Positions 21,110 through 30,536 are shown, counted from the stretch's first letter. The stretch is DNA of 64,000 nt from Vagococcus humatus (GCF_003950325.1 NZ_PXZH01000006.1:52283-116282); one strand, 5' to 3'. The notes: generated by a model not told the origin, from the letters alone. Made by a program: numbers and translations.

Positions 21110-22539
21110 TGAATTTTGAAACAGTTATCGGGTTAGAAGTTCACGTGGAACTTAAAACAAACTCTAAAATCTTTTCTCCAGCACCTGTTGCATTTGGAGC
21201 AGATCCTAATACTAATACTAATGTGATTGACTGGGGCTATCCTGGAGTTTTACCTGTATTGAATAAAAATGTCGTAGAATTTGGGATGAAAGCAGCTCTT
21301 GCATTAAATTGTGAGATTTCACAACATACTTATTTTGACCGTAAAAATTATTTTTATCCAGACAATCCTAAAGCTTATCAAATTTCTCAAGATGAATTTC
21401 CATTAGGACATGATGGTTGGATTGAAATTGAAGTAGAAGGAGAAAAGAGAAAAATTCGGATTGAACGAGTACATATTGAAGAAGATGCTGGTAAAAATAT
21501 CCATGGATCTGAAGGCTATTCTTATGTAGATTTAAACCGACAAGGGACTCCTTTAATTGAGATTGTTTCTGAAGCAGACATGCGTTCACCTGAAGAAGCC
21601 TATGCTTATCTAGAAGCTATTCGTTCTATTATCCAATTTACAGGTGTTAGTGATGTGAAAATGGAAGAAGGTTCTATGCGATGTGATGCTAATATATCAC
21701 TACGTCCATATGGCCAAGAAAAATTTGGAACTAAAACTGAGCTTAAAAACTTAAACTCTTTAAACTTTGTTAAAAAAGGGTTAGCTTATGAGCAAAAACG
21801 TCAAGAACGTGTGTTACTATCAGGAGGCATCATCCAACAAGAAACACGTCGTTATGACGATGCAACTGGTGAAACTATTTTAATGCGAGTAAAAGAAGGG
21901 GCTAGTGATTACCGCTATTTCCCAGAACCAGATATTCCTCATCTAGAAATTGCAGATGAGTGGGTAGAATCTGTACGAGCAAGTTTACCAGAATTACCAA
22001 GTAAACGCCGTGAACGTTATGTCAATGAATTAGGTTTACCTGAATATGATGCTATGGTATTGACTCTAACAAAAGAAATGTCAGATTTCTTTGAAGAAAC
22101 CTTGACTCAAGGTGCAGATGCTAAACAGGCATCTAACTGGTTAATGGGAGGAGTGTCTGCTTACTTAAATAGTGAGAAATTAGAACTTCATGAAACTAAC
22201 TTAACACCTGAAAACTTAGCAGGTATGATTGAAATCATTGCAGACGGGACAATCAGCTCTAAAATTGCGAAAAAAGTCTTTAAAGAATTAATTACTAATG
22301 GTGGTCATGCAAGAGAAGTTGTAGAAGCTAAAGGCTGGGTTCAACTATCTGATCCAAGTAAATTATTGCCTATTATCAATGAAATTTTAGATAAAAATGC
22401 GCAATCAGTGGAAGACTTTAAAAATGGGAAAGACCGAGCACTTGGCTTTTTAGTAGGTCAAACTATGAAAGCAACCAAAGGACAAGCTAATCCAGGAGTT
22501 GTTAATAAATTATTACAAGAAGAATTAAACAAGCGGTAA
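21109..22539 (+). CDS. gatB: Asp/Glu-tRNA amidotransferase subunit B
   Basis: The 476-residue kinase-like subunit phosphorylates the acyl group of the mischarged tRNA before amidation and carries the C-terminal YqeY-type tRNA-binding domain. Signature [14 protein letters not shown] is at the start, and [18 protein letters not shown] and [10 protein letters not shown] follow. The start ATG overlaps the gatA stop. It is the last gene of gatCAB, and dagK follows after 33 bases. Confidence 0.97.
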   Translation: MNFETVIGLEVHVELKTNSKIFSPAPVAFGADPNTNTNVIDWGYPGVLPVLNKNVVEFGMKAALALNCEISQHTYFDRKNYFYPDNPKAYQISQDEFPLGHDGWIEIEVEGEKRKIRIERVHIEEDAGKNIHGSEGYSYVDLNRQGTPLIEIVSEADMRSPEEAYAYLEAIRSIIQFTGVSDVKMEEGSMRCDANISLRPYGQEKFGTKTELKNLNSLNFVKKGLAYEQKRQERVLLSGGIIQQETRRYDDATGETILMRVKEGASDYRYFPEPDIPHLEIADEWVESVRASLPELPSKRRERYVNELGLPEYDAMVLTLTKEMSDFFEETLTQGADAKQASNWLMGGVSAYLNSEKLELHETNLTPENLAGMIEIIADGTISSKIAKKVFKELITNGGHAREVVEAKGWVQLSDPSKLLPIINEILDKNAQSVEDFKNGKDRALGFLVGQTMKATKGQANPGVVNKLLQEELNKR

Positions 22540-22572
22540 GAGTTAAGACTATAGAAAAAGGGGACACTTTCC

Positions 22573-23595
22573 ATGAAAGCTAGAGTAATTTATAATCCTA
22601 CTTCTGGTAAAGAATTATTAAAGAAAAATTTACCAGATATTTTGGATATCTTGGAAAATGCCGGATACGAAGCCAGTGCTTTTGCTACAAAACCTGAGCC
22701 AGATTCTGCTGAGAAAGAAGCAAGACGGGCAGCTCTGGCAGGGTTTGACTTAATTGTAGCAGCTGGTGGAGATGGAACCATTAATCAAGTGGTGAATGGA
22801 ATTGCTCCACTTGAGAATCGCCCTAAAATGGGCATTATACCAGGTGGAACAACGAATGACTATGCAAGAGCATTAAAGGTTCCAAGAGATAATATCTTAA
22901 ATGCTGCTAGAGTAATTGCTAAAGGCCAAACTGTTAAAATGGATATTGGTAAAGCCAATGATACTTATTTTATTAACATTGGAGCAGGTGGCTATTTAAC
23001 GGAATTAACTTATGAAGTACCTTCTCAACTTAAAAGTGTGTTTGGATACTTAGCCTATTTGGTTAAAGGGGCAGAAATGTTACCTCGAGTTAAACCGATT
23101 AATATGCGACTTGTTTACGATGATGGTGAATATGAAGGAAAAGCCAGTATGTTTTTCTTAGGATTGACTAATTCTGTTGGAGGATTTGAAACAATTGCGC
23201 CAAATGCTCAATTAGATGATGGAAAGTTCTCGCTAATTGTGGTAAAAACTGCTAATATGTTAGAGATCATGCATTTAATTGCTTTAATGCTAAATGGAGG
23301 TCGTCATGTCAATGACTCGCGTATTTTGTACACAAAAACCTCCAAGTTGTATGCAGAAGCATTAGATGAGGATGTTCGAATGATGATCAACTTAGATGGT
23401 GAATACGGCGGAGATGCTCCAATGACGTTCCAAAATCTACATCAACATATTGAAATGTTTGCAGATGTGGATGCTATTCCAGATGAAGCAGTAACAGGTG
23501 AAGTGGAAGAATTAAAAGAAGCTTCAGATGCCTTTATCAAAGAAGTAGAACATTTAACCGATGAAGATATTGACGGAGACGGTCATATTTCTTAG
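22573..23595 (+). CDS. dagK: Diacylglycerol kinase, DagK/DgkB type
   Basis: The 340-residue cytosolic lipid kinase returns diacylglycerol from lipoteichoic acid synthesis to phosphatidic acid. It has the nucleotide-binding motif GGDGTINQVVNG near residues 66-77, GIIPGGTTNDYARAL, and an acidic C-terminal extension (VEELKEASDAFIKE...DEDIDGDGH) beyond the catalytic domain. The position between gatB and rlmCD is conserved in Enterococcus. Confidence 0.93.
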   Translation: MKARVIYNPTSGKELLKKNLPDILDILENAGYEASAFATKPEPDSAEKEARRAALAGFDLIVAAGGDGTINQVVNGIAPLENRPKMGIIPGGTTNDYARALKVPRDNILNAARVIAKGQTVKMDIGKANDTYFINIGAGGYLTELTYEVPSQLKSVFGYLAYLVKGAEMLPRVKPINMRLVYDDGEYEGKASMFFLGLTNSVGGFETIAPNAQLDDGKFSLIVVKTANMLEIMHLIALMLNGGRHVNDSRILYTKTSKLYAEALDEDVRMMINLDGEYGGDAPMTFQNLHQHIEMFADVDAIPDEAVTGEVEELKEASDAFIKEVEHLTDEDIDGDGHIS

Positions 23596-23606
23596 TAAAT
23601 AAATTG

Positions 23607-23640
23607 AAGGAATCAGTTCAGTTTAGCTGATTCCTTTTCT
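23607..23640 (+). terminator. Terminator of gatCAB-dagK
   Basis: AAGGAATCAG / CTGATTCCTT with a 10-base loop and T-rich end. Confidence 0.75.
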
Positions 23641-23690
23641 TGTGTTTATTAAGAAACAGGCTACACAAAGAATAAGAGAAGGTGACAAGT

Positions 23691-25052
23691 ATGGAATATC
23701 CAGTAAAGAAAAATCAACAGCTACTTGTTGAAATTATTGATTTAACGCATGAAGGTTTAGGAGTAGCAAAAGTAGATGGCTATCCTTTATTTATTGAAAA
23801 TACTCTACCAGGAGAACAAGTTGAAATTCTTGTGTTAAAAGTAGGGAAGAAATTTGGTTTCGGAAAAGTAGTTAAACAAGTGACAGTAAGTGAAGACAGA
23901 GTGGAACAAGTGGATGAAACCTTTATCCGAACAGGGATTGCTCCTTTAATTCATTTAACTTACGAGAAGCAACTAGCATTTAAGCAAGATCAAGTAAAAA
24001 ATGTTTTTGAACGGATAGCTAAATTGCCAGAAGTACCAGTGTTAAAAACATTAGGAATGGAAAATCCAACTCATTACCGAAATAAAGCACAGATTCCGGT
24101 AAGAAAAATCAATAATCAGTTAGAAACAGGCTTTTTTAGAAAAAATAGTCATGATTTAGTTCCAATTGAAAACTTTTTAATTCAAGAGGATCCTATTGAT
24201 GACGCGATTAAAATTGTGCGAGATATTATGAGACGATTTAATGTGAAACCTTATAATGAACAAGAACATGTGGGGAACTTACGTCACATCATTATTAGAC
24301 AAGGACATTATACAAAAGAGATGATGGTAGTTCTAGTAACTAGAACAGCTAAACTATTTCCACAAAAAAATATTATTGCAGCAATTAAAGAAGCTCTACC
24401 TCAAGTTGTTTCCATTGTTCAAAACGTGCAACCGGAAAAAAGTAATGTTATTTTGGGAAAAGAAACTAAAATTTTAGATGGGGAAGAAGCGTTTACCGAT
24501 CAATTATTAGGTAATGAGTATCGTATCTCTGCAGAGTCTTTCTATCAAGTTAACACTAAACAAGCAGAGGTTCTTTATCAAACAGCTATTGATTTTGCTG
24601 ATTTTAGCCAAGAAGATCAAGTGATTGATGCTTATTGTGGAATTGGAACAATTGCTTTAAGCTTAGCTAATCAAGTTGCTCATGTAACAGGAATTGAAGT
24701 TGTTCCGCAAGCCATTGAGGATGCCAAAGTGAATGCTGAATTAAATAACATAACCAATGCGGATTTTGTGGTTGGAAAAGCTGAAGAGGTTATGGATGAA
24801 TGGGTAAAAGAAAATAAACAGTGTGATGTATTAGTAGTAGATCCTCCTCGTAAAGGTTTAGAAGAGATGTTTATTGAAAAAACTGTAGAATTAGGACCTA
24901 AAAAAATGGTTTATATTTCTTGTAACCCAGCATCTCTTGCGAGAGACTGTGCTCATTTAGTAGAACATGGATATACTGTGAAGAAAGTCCAACCAGTAGA
25001 TATGTTCCCACAAACAGCGCATGTGGAGTGTGTGGCGTTGTTAGAAAAATAA
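23691..25052 (+). CDS. rlmCD: 23S rRNA (uracil-C5)-methyltransferase RlmCD
   Basis: The 453-residue SAM-dependent methyltransferase of the TrmA/RumA family has an N-terminal TRAM domain (4-62), SAM-binding VIDAYCGIGTIALSLA, DPPRKG and catalytic Cys in YISCNPASLARD. Gram-positive RlmCD methylates both U747 and U1939 of 23S rRNA, and the Fe-S cysteines of E. coli RumA are absent, as usual there. I chose ATG 23691 because AGAAGGTGA is then well spaced; the in-frame GTG at 23682 overlaps it. Confidence 0.92.
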   Translation: MEYPVKKNQQLLVEIIDLTHEGLGVAKVDGYPLFIENTLPGEQVEILVLKVGKKFGFGKVVKQVTVSEDRVEQVDETFIRTGIAPLIHLTYEKQLAFKQDQVKNVFERIAKLPEVPVLKTLGMENPTHYRNKAQIPVRKINNQLETGFFRKNSHDLVPIENFLIQEDPIDDAIKIVRDIMRRFNVKPYNEQEHVGNLRHIIIRQGHYTKEMMVVLVTRTAKLFPQKNIIAAIKEALPQVVSIVQNVQPEKSNVILGKETKILDGEEAFTDQLLGNEYRISAESFYQVNTKQAEVLYQTAIDFADFSQEDQVIDAYCGIGTIALSLANQVAHVTGIEVVPQAIEDAKVNAELNNITNADFVVGKAEEVMDEWVKENKQCDVLVVDPPRKGLEEMFIEKTVELGPKKMVYISCNPASLARDCAHLVEHGYTVKKVQPVDMFPQTAHVECVALLEK

Positions 25053-25094
25053 TCCATTGATTTGATAATAGATTTTATAGAACTCTATATAAAT

Positions 25095-25142
25095 AAAATG
25101 AAAAATAAGTGGAAAATCATTCGCTTGTTTTTCATTTTTTTG
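25095..25142 (+). terminator. Terminator of rlmCD
   Basis: AAAATGAAAAA.AAG / CTT.TTTTTCATTTT with T run. Confidence 0.7.
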
Positions 25143-25248
25143 TAAACCCAATTTTAATATAACATATAAAAATTATTAACTAATAGATATTATAGATTAT
25201 TAGTTAATATAAATAACGTTTAAAATTGTTTTTTTTTATAAATTATCT

Positions 25249-25277
25249 TGACAATTATTAAAATATACCCTCATAAT
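25249..25277 (+). promoter_or_regulatory. Promoter of the MerR gene
   Basis: TTGACA (25249-25254), 17 bases, CATAAT (25272-25277). Its -10 covers an in-frame ATG at 25276, so that ATG cannot be in the transcript, and the start must be 25312. Confidence 0.6.
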
Positions 25278-25311
25278 GAAAGTGGTTTCTAGGTTGGAGG
25301 GATATTTAAAA

Positions 25312-26169
25312 ATGATTAGTAAAGAGAAGGAAACAACTGGAAAAGAGCTATATACTATCGGACAAGTAGCAAAAATGTGCAAGGTATCAAAAAAAGCACT
25401 TCGTTTTTATGAAGAGTTAGGTATTTTTGTCCCAGATAAAGTTTGTGAAGAAAATGGTTATCGTTACTATAATAAGGAAACCATGATGTTTATCCCTATT
25501 ATAAAATACTATAAACAGATGGGATTTAAATTACAAGAAATGGAAGGTGTAAAAGATCATTCTTCTTATTTTTATCATGAAAATAATTTTATTAGTAAAT
25601 TAAATGAGCTAGAATTAGAAGAACAAGCTATTAAAAATAAACACACCGCTGTTTCTGATTGGTTTAATTTATTACAAGAAGGAACAATGGCTATTCAAAA
25701 TAAAATAGATCATGTTAGCGTTAAGTATCTAGATCAAATGAGTTATTACTACCAAGAGCAAGACTTTTTTTTTAATTATAAAGAATCTATTATTAATATT
25801 CCTTGGGTTAATTCTTTAGAATCTCATCAATGTGCAATTACTGGTCCAGTTATTTTAGAATTTTCTTCGTATCAAGATAAAATGAATCAAAAGAGTAAAA
25901 AATCTTGTATCCTACAACAACCGGTTGGAAAATTGAATTTTCAAATGGATGTGAAAGATTTTGGAGGCTCTATGTTTTTATGTGCATATCATATTGGAGA
26001 CCATCAAGACATTTATAAGCAATATCAAAAAATTGAAGATTGGGCAACAGAACATGGGTATACGTGTGGACCTGAAGCTTATGAACGATATGTAATTGAT
26101 TACTGGACAACAAAAGAAACAGATAAATTTGTAACAGAAGTGTTAATTAAAGCAACTAAAAGTAGCTAG
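25312..26169 (+). CDS. MerR-family regulator with GyrI-like effector domain
   Basis: This 285-residue regulator has an N-terminal MerR winged helix (YTIGQVAKMCKVSKKALRFY, then ENGYRYYNKE), a coiled-coil linker (about 85-130), and a C-terminal domain ending YERYVIDYWTTKETDKF..EVLI, which is the GyrI-like/AraC-effector fold that binds small organic ligands. I moved the start to ATG 25312, with TTGGAGGG upstream, because the upstream ATG lies inside the promoter. It stands directly before the choline BMC operon, whose promoter has a 20-bp spacer. It is therefore the likely activator; ligand unknown. Confidence 0.8.
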   Translation: MISKEKETTGKELYTIGQVAKMCKVSKKALRFYEELGIFVPDKVCEENGYRYYNKETMMFIPIIKYYKQMGFKLQEMEGVKDHSSYFYHENNFISKLNELELEEQAIKNKHTAVSDWFNLLQEGTMAIQNKIDHVSVKYLDQMSYYYQEQDFFFNYKESIINIPWVNSLESHQCAITGPVILEFSSYQDKMNQKSKKSCILQQPVGKLNFQMDVKDFGGSMFLCAYHIGDHQDIYKQYQKIEDWATEHGYTCGPEAYERYVIDYWTTKETDKFVTEVLIKATKSS

Positions 26170-26216
26170 TTTTTTTGTGGAAAAATTAACAAGATTAGCT
26201 GTAATTATTTAGATAG

Positions 26217-26252
26217 AAAGAGCAGAAAATTATTTTTCTGCTCTTTTTTTAT
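26217..26252 (+). terminator. Terminator of the MerR gene
   Basis: AAAGAGCAGAAAA / TTTTCTGCTCTTT, 4-base loop, T run. Confidence 0.85.
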
Positions 26253-26727
26253 TTTAATAAAAAACATAACAACTTAAATAATACACAAATGGTGTTACAA
26301 ACAGATAAAATAATTTTACTTTTATACTAATTGTTATAAAAAAATACTTATTAAGTTTATTTTCAAACTGTTACCTTAAGGTCATACTTTTTTATATGTT
26401 TTTTTAATCAATTGAAATGTTTATATATAAACATTTTAATTATTTTTTAAATTATTTTATCATTTTAAGAAGATATATTATTTCAAATGTTATCAAAATA
26501 ACTTTGTTTTTTTTTAGAAAATAAGCAGTAGCTGTGTTAATAAAAATTAATACAGAAAAAACGATTAAGGAATCATTCTAACAAAAAAATTACTCTAGTT
26601 CTGATTAAATCAAGGATTAAAAGATAACTTATAACTTGTTTTTCATTTAAAACAATCTATTTGAGAAAGCGAATTCAAAAAAAGGTGAAGTTATTGTGCA
26701 AAAATGAACAATAACTAAAAAAAGAAT
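26253..26727. other. AT-rich gene-free stretch before BMC operon
   Basis: No ORF with a ribosome binding site. It contains the perfect palindrome ACCTTAAGGT (26373-26382), which shares CCT..AAGG with the operon promoter spacer downstream. Otherwise mainly poly-A/T tracts, possibly bent DNA. Confidence 0.5.
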
Positions 26728-26759
26728 TGACATTCCTGTTAAGGGCAAGCTGTATCTTA
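26728..26759 (+). promoter_or_regulatory. BMC operon promoter with MerR-type long spacer
   Basis: Consensus TTGACA (26728-26733) and TATCTT (26754-26759) are separated by 20 bases instead of 17. The spacer holds a short dyad CCT-gtta-AGG. Overlong spacers with a dyad are the hallmark of MerR-activated promoters, and the MerR-type gene lies just upstream. It starts an mRNA for the whole choline BMC locus. The link is inferred. Confidence 0.5.
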
Positions 26760-26831
26760 ATGGGGAAGACAAGGGTGCTGCAAAAACTCAATGAAAATTG
26801 AGTAAAAATATATTTTTAGGAGGAACCAAAA

Positions 26832-27110
26832 ATGAAATATGATGCACTAGGAATGATTGAAACTAAAGGACTTGTAGGATCTATTGAAGCTGCGGATGCG
26901 ATGGTTAAAGCTGCTAATGTTTCTTTAGTAGGGAAAGAAATGATTGGTGGAGGATTAGTTACAGTCATGGTACGTGGAGATGTTGGAGCAGTAAAAGCAG
27001 CGACTGATGCAGGAGCTGCAGCAGCTGAACGTGTAGGAGAATTATTATCTGTTCATGTAATACCTAGACCTCACGGTGAAGTTGAATCTATTTTACCAAC
27101 TGATAAATAA
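26832..27110 (+). CDS. BMC-H shell protein (first copy)
   Basis: The 92-residue single-domain shell hexamer protein (PduA/CmcA type): [21 protein letters not shown] at the start, central [20 protein letters not shown] and VHVIPRPH. Hexamers tile the facets of the microcompartment and carry the central pore. It is about 90% identical to the last gene of the locus (40924-41205), so the operon is bracketed by two copies of nearly the same shell protein. RBS is AGGAGG. Confidence 0.95.
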   Translation: MKYDALGMIETKGLVGSIEAADAMVKAANVSLVGKEMIGGGLVTVMVRGDVGAVKAATDAGAAAAERVGELLSVHVIPRPHGEVESILPTDK

Positions 27111-27136
27111 TAAAATACGAAACAAGGGGAATAAAT

Positions 27137-28156
27137 ATGAGTAACGAAAAATCTATAATTCAAAATCAGGTAGGTATAGTAACAGCTGATGACAAAATGA
27201 AAGCGGTTAGTAAAAAATTTCGTTTTGCAGGTATTTCTAATGGACTTATATCAGGATTAACTTACGGAATTTATTCTACGTTAGTGATTGTAGCAAGTGG
27301 GTATGATCCACTTATTAGCGCAGCAGGACTTTTAGCAGCACCGTTTGTTTGTTCAGGATTGAATGATTTTTTTGCTGGATTATGGTTATTAATTTATAAC
27401 TGGAAACAAGGTAGATTAAAGGAACTAGGAAGAACCTTAAATACAAAACCAGGTAAAATGCTAGTCATCGGATTTTTATTAGGAGGCCCAATTGCTAATG
27501 GTGCTTATCTAGTGGGTTTAGCCATGGCAGGTGCATATGCTATTCCTATTTCAGCTACATGTAGTTTATTTGGTTCTTTATTTGCTTGGATCTTTTTAAA
27601 ACAACGTCCAACTAAACGAGTAGTGGGTGGAATGGTTTTATGTGTAATGGGTGCTATTATTATTAATTTCGTTAAACCAGAAGGGGCTCCTAATTTTACT
27701 TTAGGAATTATTTGTGCCTTAATTGCAGCATTAGCTTGGGGACTTGAAGGCGTATTTTCAAGTTTTGGTGGAGCAATGATTGATACTGATGTAGCGGTTA
27801 ACTTAAGAGAGTTAATTTCAGGAGTTGTAACATTGTTGTTAATTATCGTATTTGGTGGAGCATTTCCATTATTTAGAGAGACATTGGCAGTAGTTACACC
27901 AGTTATGTGGCTAGCTATTTCTGGATTAAGTGCAGCAGTTTCTTTCTTGAGTTGGTATAAAGCAAATTCAATGGTTGGGTGTGCTATTGGTATGTCATTA
28001 AATGTTACATATGCTTTTTGGGGAGTTCTCTTCTGTGTCATGTTCCTAGGTCAAGCATTAACACCAACAATTGTTATTGGTTCAATAATTATCGTATGTG
28101 GAGCTATCTTAGTTACTATGAATCCGTTAGATTTACTTAAAAAAGGAGAGGCTTAA
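27137..28156 (+). CDS. DMT/EamA-family transporter, probable choline importer
   Basis: The 339-residue inner membrane protein has about ten helices arranged as two EamA-type repeats (GGPIANGAYLVGLAMAGAYA..., AALAWGLEGVFSSFGGAM). Members of the drug/metabolite transporter superfamily move amines and small metabolites; within a choline-lyase BMC locus it most likely imports choline or exports trimethylamine. Which one cannot be told from sequence. It lies second in the operon, 26 bases after the first shell gene and 2 bases before the next gene. Confidence 0.8.
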   Translation: MSNEKSIIQNQVGIVTADDKMKAVSKKFRFAGISNGLISGLTYGIYSTLVIVASGYDPLISAAGLLAAPFVCSGLNDFFAGLWLLIYNWKQGRLKELGRTLNTKPGKMLVIGFLLGGPIANGAYLVGLAMAGAYAIPISATCSLFGSLFAWIFLKQRPTKRVVGGMVLCVMGAIIINFVKPEGAPNFTLGIICALIAALAWGLEGVFSSFGGAMIDTDVAVNLRELISGVVTLLLIIVFGGAFPLFRETLAVVTPVMWLAISGLSAAVSFLSWYKANSMVGCAIGMSLNVTYAFWGVLFCVMFLGQALTPTIVIGSIIIVCGAILVTMNPLDLLKKGEA

Positions 28157-28158
28157 TT

Positions 28159-28440
28159 ATGTTATTACCTACTCGAATGGCTGTTTTAAATCACGTGAAT
28201 AAAGTGGGCAAAGCTAGTGTTAATGAAGTGATGTCAGTTCTAAAACCTTTTTACGGGAAGGAAAAACAGTTTAATGAAAAAATGTATTTGGACCATTTGA
28301 TGGCTTTAGAAGCCAATGGTTTAGTATCGTTGGATAAATATAATTTAGATGCAAACAATGATTTAGTTTTAACTTATTCGATTACAGAAGATGGTCGAGG
28401 AGCTGTAGAAAAATATGTACCGAAAGAATATCAGGTTTAG
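28159..28440 (+). CDS. Small wHTH-like protein of BMC locus, unknown role
   Basis: This 93-residue soluble protein reads like a winged helix (VLNHVNKVGKASVNEVMSV, a helical middle, then LEANGLVSLDKYNL and a beta-hairpin LVLTYSITEDGRGAVEKY). It might regulate the locus or bind a BMC component, but no family name can be given. It is translationally close to the transporter (2 bases) and the next shell gene (12 bases), so its expression is tied to both. Confidence 0.55.
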   Translation: MLLPTRMAVLNHVNKVGKASVNEVMSVLKPFYGKEKQFNEKMYLDHLMALEANGLVSLDKYNLDANNDLVLTYSITEDGRGAVEKYVPKEYQV

Positions 28441-28452
28441 GAGGAAATTCCA

Positions 28453-28749
28453 ATGAGATATCACGGAGAAGAAGCTTTAGGATTGGTTGAAACAGTTGGG
28501 TTGGTTCCGGCTTTAAAGGCAGCAGATGAAATGTTAAAAGCAGCAGATGTAGAGTTAATTTCTTACGAAAACATTGGCTCAACTTTAGTAACTATCATGA
28601 TTAAAGGTGATATTGCAGCGGTGAAGTCTTCAGTCGAGGCTGGTGCTAAAGCAGCGGCAGCCATTGGAAAATTAACAGCACAAAATGTAATGCCCCGACC
28701 AATCTCAGCTGTTGGGGATATTGTTTCAGTCCATGACATTGACATGTAA
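28453..28749 (+). CDS. BMC-H shell protein
   Basis: The 98-residue Pfam BMC-domain protein (EEALGLVETVGLVPALKAADEM, MIKGDIAAVKSSVEAGAKAA, NVMPRP). It differs clearly from the flanking-copy type and carries a slightly longer N-terminus and acidic tail, so it probably forms a second hexamer type. RBS is AGGAGG. Confidence 0.93.
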   Translation: MRYHGEEALGLVETVGLVPALKAADEMLKAADVELISYENIGSTLVTIMIKGDIAAVKSSVEAGAKAAAAIGKLTAQNVMPRPISAVGDIVSVHDIDM

Positions 28750-28766
28750 AACAAGGAGAGAAAAAA

Positions 28767-29087
28767 ATGGAAAGATATGAAGCAATCGGAGCAATTGAAA
28801 CATTTGGTTTAGTATTTGTATTAGAAGCAGCGGATGCTATGTGTAAAGCTGCTAATGTAGAATTATTAGGATATGAAAATGTTGCATCTGGCTACATTTC
28901 TGTCTTAGTTAGAGGAGATGTTTCAGCTTGCCAAGCTGCTGTAGAAGCAGGAGTTCAAGCGGTAAATGAAATGGGAGCAGAAGTTTATAGTTCTGTTGTT
29001 ATTCCAAGTCCTCATGGAGATTTAGGTAAAATTGTTTCTCGCTATGCATTAGAAAATTTACTGCCTAAACAAGAGGAAGTGATTTAG
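28767..29087 (+). CDS. BMC-H shell protein
   Basis: The 106-residue BMC-domain protein (YEAIGAIETFGLVFVLEAADAM, LVRGDVSACQAAVEAGVQAV, VIPSPHGDLGKIV) with an additional C-terminal helix (YALENLLPKQEEVI). Its stop codon directly abuts the start codon of the aldehyde-dehydrogenase-like gene, implying coupling. Third of five canonical BMC-H genes in the locus. Confidence 0.93.
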   Translation: MERYEAIGAIETFGLVFVLEAADAMCKAANVELLGYENVASGYISVLVRGDVSACQAAVEAGVQAVNEMGAEVYSSVVIPSPHGDLGKIVSRYALENLLPKQEEVI

Positions 29088-30536
29088 ATGTCTTTTGTAG
29101 ATAAAGATTTGCAATCCATGCAAGAAGCTAGAATATTAGTTGAAACAGCTCGAGATGCCCATTTACTTTTAAGAGAATATGGACAAATAGAATTGACGAA
29201 TATTGTTTCAGGTTTAATCGAAGAAATGAGTCATGAGCATAAAGAGTTAATTCATCAAGCGGTTTTGGAAACAGGTTATGGCAATGAGCGAGATGAAAAC
29301 GATTTATTTGAAAAAGTAACTACTCAAATAAAACAAGAATGGTTAACTCAAAATTTTATAGGGGTCTTAAAAGAAGAGTCAGAAAATAAGTGGTTAGAAG
29401 TTGGGGTACCTCTAGGAGTGGTTGGGATAGCTTTACCTGCTGAAAACATTGTATTAAATGCTCTTTATGCTACATTAATTTGTTTGAAGTCTGGTAATAC
29501 GTTAGTGATGATTCCACCTTATAATGCTCTTGAAATAACTAAAAAAGTAATGAAGATGATCAGTGATGTGGCTGAAAGACTAGGTGTACCTAAAGGGAGT
29601 ATTAATTGGCTAGAACATGTTTCAACAGAAGGAATTGAGGAGATTCACCAACATCCAGATATAGCAATCATACTAAATATTGGTTGTGGCAGTTATATCG
29701 ACCAGTTTCCTGTAAAAAATAAACCGGTTATTTATGGTGGAACAGCTTCTACTCCTGTATTTATTGAAAAATCAGCAGATATTAAAAAAGCTTGTCAGCA
29801 AATAGTTGCAAGTAGATCTTATGATAATGGATTATTACCAGGGGCGGAGCAGTATGTAATTAGTGAGGGTGTTATCGCTAAAAAAGTAAAAGAAAGCTTT
29901 ACCGAGTACGGAGCTTATTTCATGAATGAACAAGAAGAAAGCAGTCTAGTTCAACATTTGAGCCTGTCTAAGCAAAGACATATTTCTCCTTATATAGGAA
30001 AATCAGCTAGCTGGTTAGCGGAAAAATCTGGTTTTCATGTGCCCAAGGGAACGAAGGTATTAGTTTCAGAGCAACCTTATATTTTTGATGAAAATCCTTA
30101 TGCGGCAGATTTACGCTTACCTATTTTAACATTTTATTTAGAGCCAGATTGGTTAAGAGCCTGTGAAAAATGTATAGAATTACTACAAAGTCAACATAAT
30201 GGACATACGTTAGCTATACATTCTCATAACACCCAAGTCATTCAAGAGTTTGCTTTGAAAAAGCCAGTAGGCAGAATGATTGTCAATGGACCAGCTAGTT
30301 TTACTAGTCTTGGTCTGGATTCTAATTTAGCAACTACTATGATTTTAGGAGGGTTAACAACTGGTCGAGGTGTTACAGCTAAAAATGTCACACCAAAAGA
30401 GTTAACCTATACTCGGCAAATTGGCTACGGAACCAATAAATGGATAGAATCTTCAGAAGTATCAACTGTTAGTCAATTATCAACAAATTCACAAGAACAA
30501 TTTATTCAATTATTAAAGAAATTACTAGACCAATAA
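29088..30536 (+). CDS. Aldehyde-dehydrogenase-like protein lacking catalytic Cys
   Basis: This 482-residue protein has the fold of CoA-acylating aldehyde dehydrogenases (TARDAHLLLREYGQIELTNI start, VPLGVVGIALPAENIVLNAL, VYGGTASTPVF-like stretch). Where the active enzyme of the same locus (38675-40234) has Cys251 in YGTICASEQ, this protein has Pro251 in NGLLPGAEQ, without a gap up to that point. It therefore cannot act by the usual thiol mechanism. A C-terminal helix (QEQFIQLLKKLLDQ) resembles encapsulation peptides. A structural or substrate-binding role is likely. It corresponds in position to the extra ALDH of cut loci. Confidence 0.85.
   Translation: MSFVDKDLQSMQEARILVETARDAHLLLREYGQIELTNIVSGLIEEMSHEHKELIHQAVLETGYGNERDENDLFEKVTTQIKQEWLTQNFIGVLKEESENKWLEVGVPLGVVGIALPAENIVLNALYATLICLKSGNTLVMIPPYNALEITKKVMKMISDVAERLGVPKGSINWLEHVSTEGIEEIHQHPDIAIILNIGCGSYIDQFPVKNKPVIYGGTASTPVFIEKSADIKKACQQIVASRSYDNGLLPGAEQYVISEGVIAKKVKESFTEYGAYFMNEQEESSLVQHLSLSKQRHISPYIGKSASWLAEKSGFHVPKGTKVLVSEQPYIFDENPYAADLRLPILTFYLEPDWLRACEKCIELLQSQHNGHTLAIHSHNTQVIQEFALKKPVGRMIVNGPASFTSLGLDSNLATTMILGGLTTGRGVTAKNVTPKELTYTRQIGYGTNKWIESSEVSTVSQLSTNSQEQFIQLLKKLLDQ

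Noticed and set aside
27505..28041. 178-codon minus-strand open frame inside the transporter gene
   Set aside because: Antisense shadow of the DMT transporter; no ribosome binding site or family features.
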